10,000 nucleotides of DNA, taken from Trachelipus rathkii. Its lineage: Eukaryota; Arthropoda; Malacostraca; Isopoda; Trachelipodidae. Where the stretch lies: contig JABUQX010113208.1 of assembly GCA_015478945.1 (NCBI GenBank), positions 1-10,000 on the forward strand. Reading direction: 5' to 3'. The notes beneath the pieces are model-generated. The model did not search any database and was not told the origin of the DNA. It saw only the letters and a program-made list of their open reading frames with translations. Within the stretch, counting starts at the first letter, position 1, and every line of letters begins with the position of its first letter. Below are positions 7,590 to 10,000 of the stretch, one piece after another. Made by a program: the position numbers and the translations under genes.

Positions 7590-8030
7590 TTAAATAGCAA
7601 ATACATCATTGCATTTTTTCTTTTGAGGTCTTTTAGTCTTAACCTTTTTCTTAACGCATATTTTCATACGTTTTTAAGGTACATCATTGCATTTTTTCTT
7701 TTGAGGTCTTTTAGTCTTAACCTTTTTCTTAACGCATATTTTCATACGTTTTTTACCTTGACCCGTCATTTTGCGTCTTATTTTTCGCTTTACATCATCC
7801 AACATCTCATCTGAAACATCTGTAATTCGCCTTTTTAGGGACGCGCGAGGGTTAGCTCCTGCTGCTATATCCTGTAACGTATGCATCCCTGTTCGTATAG
7901 CTTTTTTACCTATATATTCACCTCCTCTTCTAAATAGAGGCATTGCACTTCTCCATAATTTAGAGAAAAATCCACCCAGTCCATACCCTCTTTGTAATTT
8001 TGTTCCAACGAATACCCTATCGTTATACAT
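7590..8030 (-). pseudogene. Inverted copy of pVI-like gene, tail altered by 78-bp duplication
   Basis: The frame from 8030 to 7674 repeats the left-arm pVI-like protein over its first 116 residues, then ends in Val-Pro instead of Val-Phe-Ala-Ile. The cause is a 78-bp tandem duplication covering the Lys/Arg-rich 3' end; the original stop lies in the outer unit at 7590-7592. The product would be only two residues shorter, so this copy could still make an almost normal protein. I mark it as altered because the native end is displaced. Confidence 0.75.
7602..7757. repeat. 78-bp direct tandem duplication with altered junction
   Basis: Units at 7602-7679 and 7680-7757 share the TACATCATTG start and the CATACGTTTTT end. 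They differ at the junction, where the first unit ends in five T's plus AAGG and the second in six T's plus ACC. The left arm has one unit. The AAGG filler, together with the following T, is the reverse complement of ACCTT, which occurs just past the second unit, so the junction may have formed by a small templated switch. Confidence 0.92.
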
Positions 8031-8047
8031 TATTAACGGAGCTTCTA

Positions 8048-8206
8048 TCAGGCACTATCTTTACACTGTGAGAGTAAGTTAATGAATGAATAAATATAAC
8101 TAACTACATCACTTATATATAATCTTACACCTATCCTTATTTCTAGAAGGTTTTCTAACAGCATATATGGAAGATTTTCTACTCTGTTAAAAAAATAGTC
8201 CATCAT
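8048..8206 (-). CDS. Inverted copy of small ORF with changed tail
   Basis: This is the mirror of the 42-codon candidate at 4801-4929. A one-base deletion in a T run shifts the frame near the end and extends the product to 52 codons, and one Ile becomes Val. The N-terminal 36 residues are otherwise the same. There is no recognisable family, and the tail change suggests little constraint on it. Confidence 0.2.
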   Translation of the reverse strand: MMDYFFNRVENLPYMLLENLLEIRIGVRLYISDVVSYIYSFINLLSQCKDSA

Positions 8207-8213
8207 GTTATAG

Positions 8214-9130
8214 TTAAAGTGTCTGTTTCTTTCTAATATGAACTTTACACAATAGTGTTCCGTCTGTGAATGGATACGGTCTACCTTCGACATCCTTTAT
8301 ATGCATTCGCACAGACCCTAAATGTGAACAACTGAGAGGTAAGTAATGAACATTAGGAAAAGATATAACCTTTCCTTTTTTAGGAAAATGAACCACCCTT
8401 AATAAGGGGGCTTTAGTATTCCCTACATACTGATGGTCAACTATATCTGTATAAACGTAAGCCATCCCTTGATCTTGTAACATCTCCGAAGGAATGCATA
8501 TATAATTGAGAGATAAGTTTGAGTCATTAAGACTGTTGTTCAGAGTAGGGGAAGGTTCATTATTTCCACTATGTCTATTTAGAACAGTAGAATGTTCTAC
8601 TACAGCTCGGTTCAATGCACACTTTCCGAACAATTGAACGTTAAGATAACACTTCAGGGTCTCTCAATCATTCTGTTGTCGATTTAAAGTATAATTTACC
8701 TGTCTTGCCCGGGTGGTTTTTAATAATGTAATTTAAATCTTTACATATCTTACTTATCAGCAAACTGGGTGTTTAAATAGCTGTGGATGTCATGAATTGA
8801 ACGGTAATATCCTCGTTTTAACACAAATTTTTCATAGAAATATTCCGAACCTTTAATTGTCACACGTTTTAAATCGGATGTGTTTTTTATTTTTAATATA
8901 GATTTAACATAATCTGCAACTCTATACACCATTATCCAATGACGTGCCTGAGGGAGATTTTCAATATTTGCATCTAATATCATTTCGCATAGTCCTACCT
9001 CATAGAGATCTCTGTTAAGTTGAATAGGGTTCATTAATTCGGTTGTAAAATCTGAAACTTTATTATCAGGATGTAGATCCAAAGATGCCGAAGATGGCAG
9101 AGTTAAATAGAAATGATCTACACTCTCCAT
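8214..9130 (-). pseudogene. Inverted copy of minor-capsid-like gene, internally broken
   Basis: The N-terminal 124 residues (9130 down to about 8759) match the left copy, then an inserted base gives a stop at 8750-8752. The C-terminal part is again identical from about 8600 down to the stop at 8214. Between them, about 170 bases carry many substitutions and short deletions relative to 4236-4405, and no frame joins the two halves. The net length loss across the whole gene is 13 bases. Whether this patch is biological decay or poor consensus is unresolved. Confidence 0.88.
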
Positions 9131-9148
9131 GATTACGATGACTAATGA

Positions 9149-10000
9149 TTAATGTTTCGTGATTTCACTAGCTTTTATATATGAATTAAACTTGTTAGGA
9201 TAGCCCACCCATTTCACCAGATACTGTTTATTTTTACCCCTACCTTTTGAACCTAATATTTTTTCTATTTTATACATATTACTCTCAGGATCGAATCGTA
9301 TTTTCTGTATTTCTTGTTTATAAAATCCTCCTTTTATGGATTCTCCATCTAAATCTTTGAGATAATATAATTTCAACCCTTCATTAGGAAATTCTTTTAT
9401 ACTATCTATCTTAAAAACTTCTCTAGACCACCCCGCTTCATATCCTTTTCTAAACCTGTCATCAGCTCTAGACACTCTTACATATTCATTCACGTTTATA
9501 CGGGATTTATCTTTAATTTTTACACCTCTTGGGTTTTGTTGGATCACCGATGGTGTCTTCAGCATTTCTAAAGGAGTTGTCTTTATAGTTCTATGAAAAG
9601 ATCTATTGTAAGAATAAGCTAGGTCATCGAGTATGTCAATATATTTAAAAGTGTTCATCTTAGTAAAGTATCTATGCATTCGTTCTTTAATCGTACGCTG
9701 AACTCTTTCTACAATAGCAGCTTTATTTATGGAAAATATGTTAAAATATCCTATATCGTATTCAGTAATAATTTCCTGAAACTCTCTACCTAGAAATTCG
9801 CTACCCCTATCCGTGCAGATCAGTTTTGGATATCTATCATCATCCCTTATAATTTCTCTCACTGCAGCCGCCACTGTATCTGATTTTTTATCTTTTAAAG
9901 CTTTTAACCATAAGTATCTAGAGTATACGTCAATAGTAAAAAGTATATATTGAAACCCTTCATTATAAGAACTGTATTTAATCATTTCCGTTAAATCTAA
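9149..10000 (-). CDS. Inverted copy of integrase, cut by window edge
   Basis: The frame runs from the window edge (Leu83 of the left copy) to the TAA at 9149-9151 with no indels. It therefore contains Asp84, Asp146 and Glu180, the SH3-like domain and the chromodomain. It differs from the left copy by a few bases, including Val166 to Gly and Val173 to Ile near the catalytic Glu, plus at least one synonymous change. The N-terminus lies outside the window. Unlike the other right-arm genes it is unbroken over the visible part. Confidence 0.9.
   Translation of the reverse strand, partial: LDLTEMIKYSSYNEGFQYILFTIDVYSRYLWLKALKDKKSDTVAAAVREIIRDDDRYPKLICTDRGSEFLGREFQEIITEYDIGYFNIFSINKAAIVERVQRTIKERMHRYFTKMNTFKYIDILDDLAYSYNRSFHRTIKTTPLEMLKTPSVIQQNPRGVKIKDKSRINVNEYVRVSRADDRFRKGYEAGWSREVFKIDSIKEFPNEGLKLYYLKDLDGESIKGGFYKQEIQKIRFDPESNMYKIEKILGSKGRGKNKQYLVKWVGYPNKFNSYIKASEITKH

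Larger units (their letters stand above)
574..10000. mobile_element. Maverick/Polinton-type element, partial and fold-back duplicated
   Basis: Several linked genes identify a Maverick/Polinton-type (adintovirus-like) element: packaging ATPase remnant, small late protein remnant, chromodomain DDE integrase, putative minor-capsid/penton-like protein, pVI-like basic protein and F54H12.2-like capsid-type protein. All lie on the + strand up to the axis at 6402/6403 and are repeated in inverted order afterwards. These elements are integrated virus-like DNAs of eukaryotes that encode particle proteins and usually a protein-primed DNA polymerase B and an adenain-like protease. Neither enzyme is visible here, nor are terminal inverted repeats, so the boundaries given are only the limits of recognisable genes within the window. 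Confidence 0.85.
2994..10000. repeat. Giant near-perfect palindrome, axis at 6402/6403
   Basis: Sequence from 6403 to the right edge is the reverse complement of 2994-6402, read outward from the axis, with no spacer. Near the axis, position x pairs with 12805 minus x. The offset grows by 125 beyond the first tandem duplication, by 78 beyond the second, and shrinks by 1 and 13 through small indels, so that 10000 pairs with 2994. The first mismatch from the axis is at 6274/6531, so about 128 bases per arm match exactly. Away from one noisy patch (8600-8760) the arms differ by only scattered single bases. The right arm is cut by the window edge, so the full arm length is unknown. Confidence 0.97.

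Noticed and set aside
7326..8082. Open frames on the + strand over the right arm (about 7326-7508, 7623-7814, 7771-8082) and the matching antisense frames in the left arm
   Set aside because: They are antisense shadows of the capsid-type and pVI-like genes and appear in both arms only because the arms are inverted copies.
2994..10000. The inverted arms as terminal inverted repeats of a Polinton
   Set aside because: The arms contain whole genes and meet inside the capsid gene with no spacer, whereas terminal repeats flank the gene set and lie at element ends.

Overview
The window looks like eukaryotic, probably invertebrate, nuclear DNA. It is AT-rich, carries long impure (TA)n tracts, and is filled by genes of a Maverick/Polinton-type (adintovirus-like) virus-derived element. 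The family assignment rests on several linked proteins: a retrovirus-like DDE integrase with a C-terminal chromodomain, remnants of an A32/FtsK-HerA-type genome-packaging ATPase, a small basic pVI/pX-like protein, and two virion-type proteins. One of the virion proteins strongly resembles the C. elegans F54H12.2 family; the other has a recognisable 'F-Y-L-T-L-P-S-S' start. Names are from recognition of motifs, not a database search. The host species cannot be fixed from this sequence.

Layout. 1-360 shows no gene, and 361-543 is a (TA)n tract. 574-1207 is a frameshifted packaging ATPase, followed at 1207-1584 by a broken small late protein. 1585-2200 is decayed sequence, and 2210-2410 is an unrecognised short ORF. 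2430-2747 holds two more (TA)n tracts. After these comes a compact, intact cassette on the + strand: integrase (to 3845), putative minor-capsid/penton-like protein (3864-4793), a tiny ORF (4801-4929), a pVI-like basic protein (4978-5340) and the F54H12.2-like capsid protein (5450-6412).

The capsid gene stops abruptly because the DNA folds back on itself. The axis is between 6402 and 6403, with no spacer, and everything from 6403 to the end of the window is an inverted copy of 2994-6402 in reverse order. The palindrome is at least 3.4 kb per arm and runs off the right edge.

The two arms are not equivalent. The left arm keeps all reading frames open. The right arm carries a 125-bp tandem duplication that frameshifts the capsid gene, a 78-bp tandem duplication in the pVI-like gene, and a patch of about 170 bp full of small indels that breaks the minor-capsid-like gene. 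Scattered single-base differences occur elsewhere. This could be a genuine inverted duplication (snap-back genome, or fold-back repair after integration) or an assembly/fold-back read artefact. The sequence alone does not decide, and this is the main thing to check.

In function, the integrase would insert the element into host chromatin, with the chromodomain perhaps guiding the target site. The ATPase would package DNA, and the capsid-type and basic proteins would build the particle. No DNA polymerase B, adenain-type protease or terminal inverted repeat of the element is visible here.
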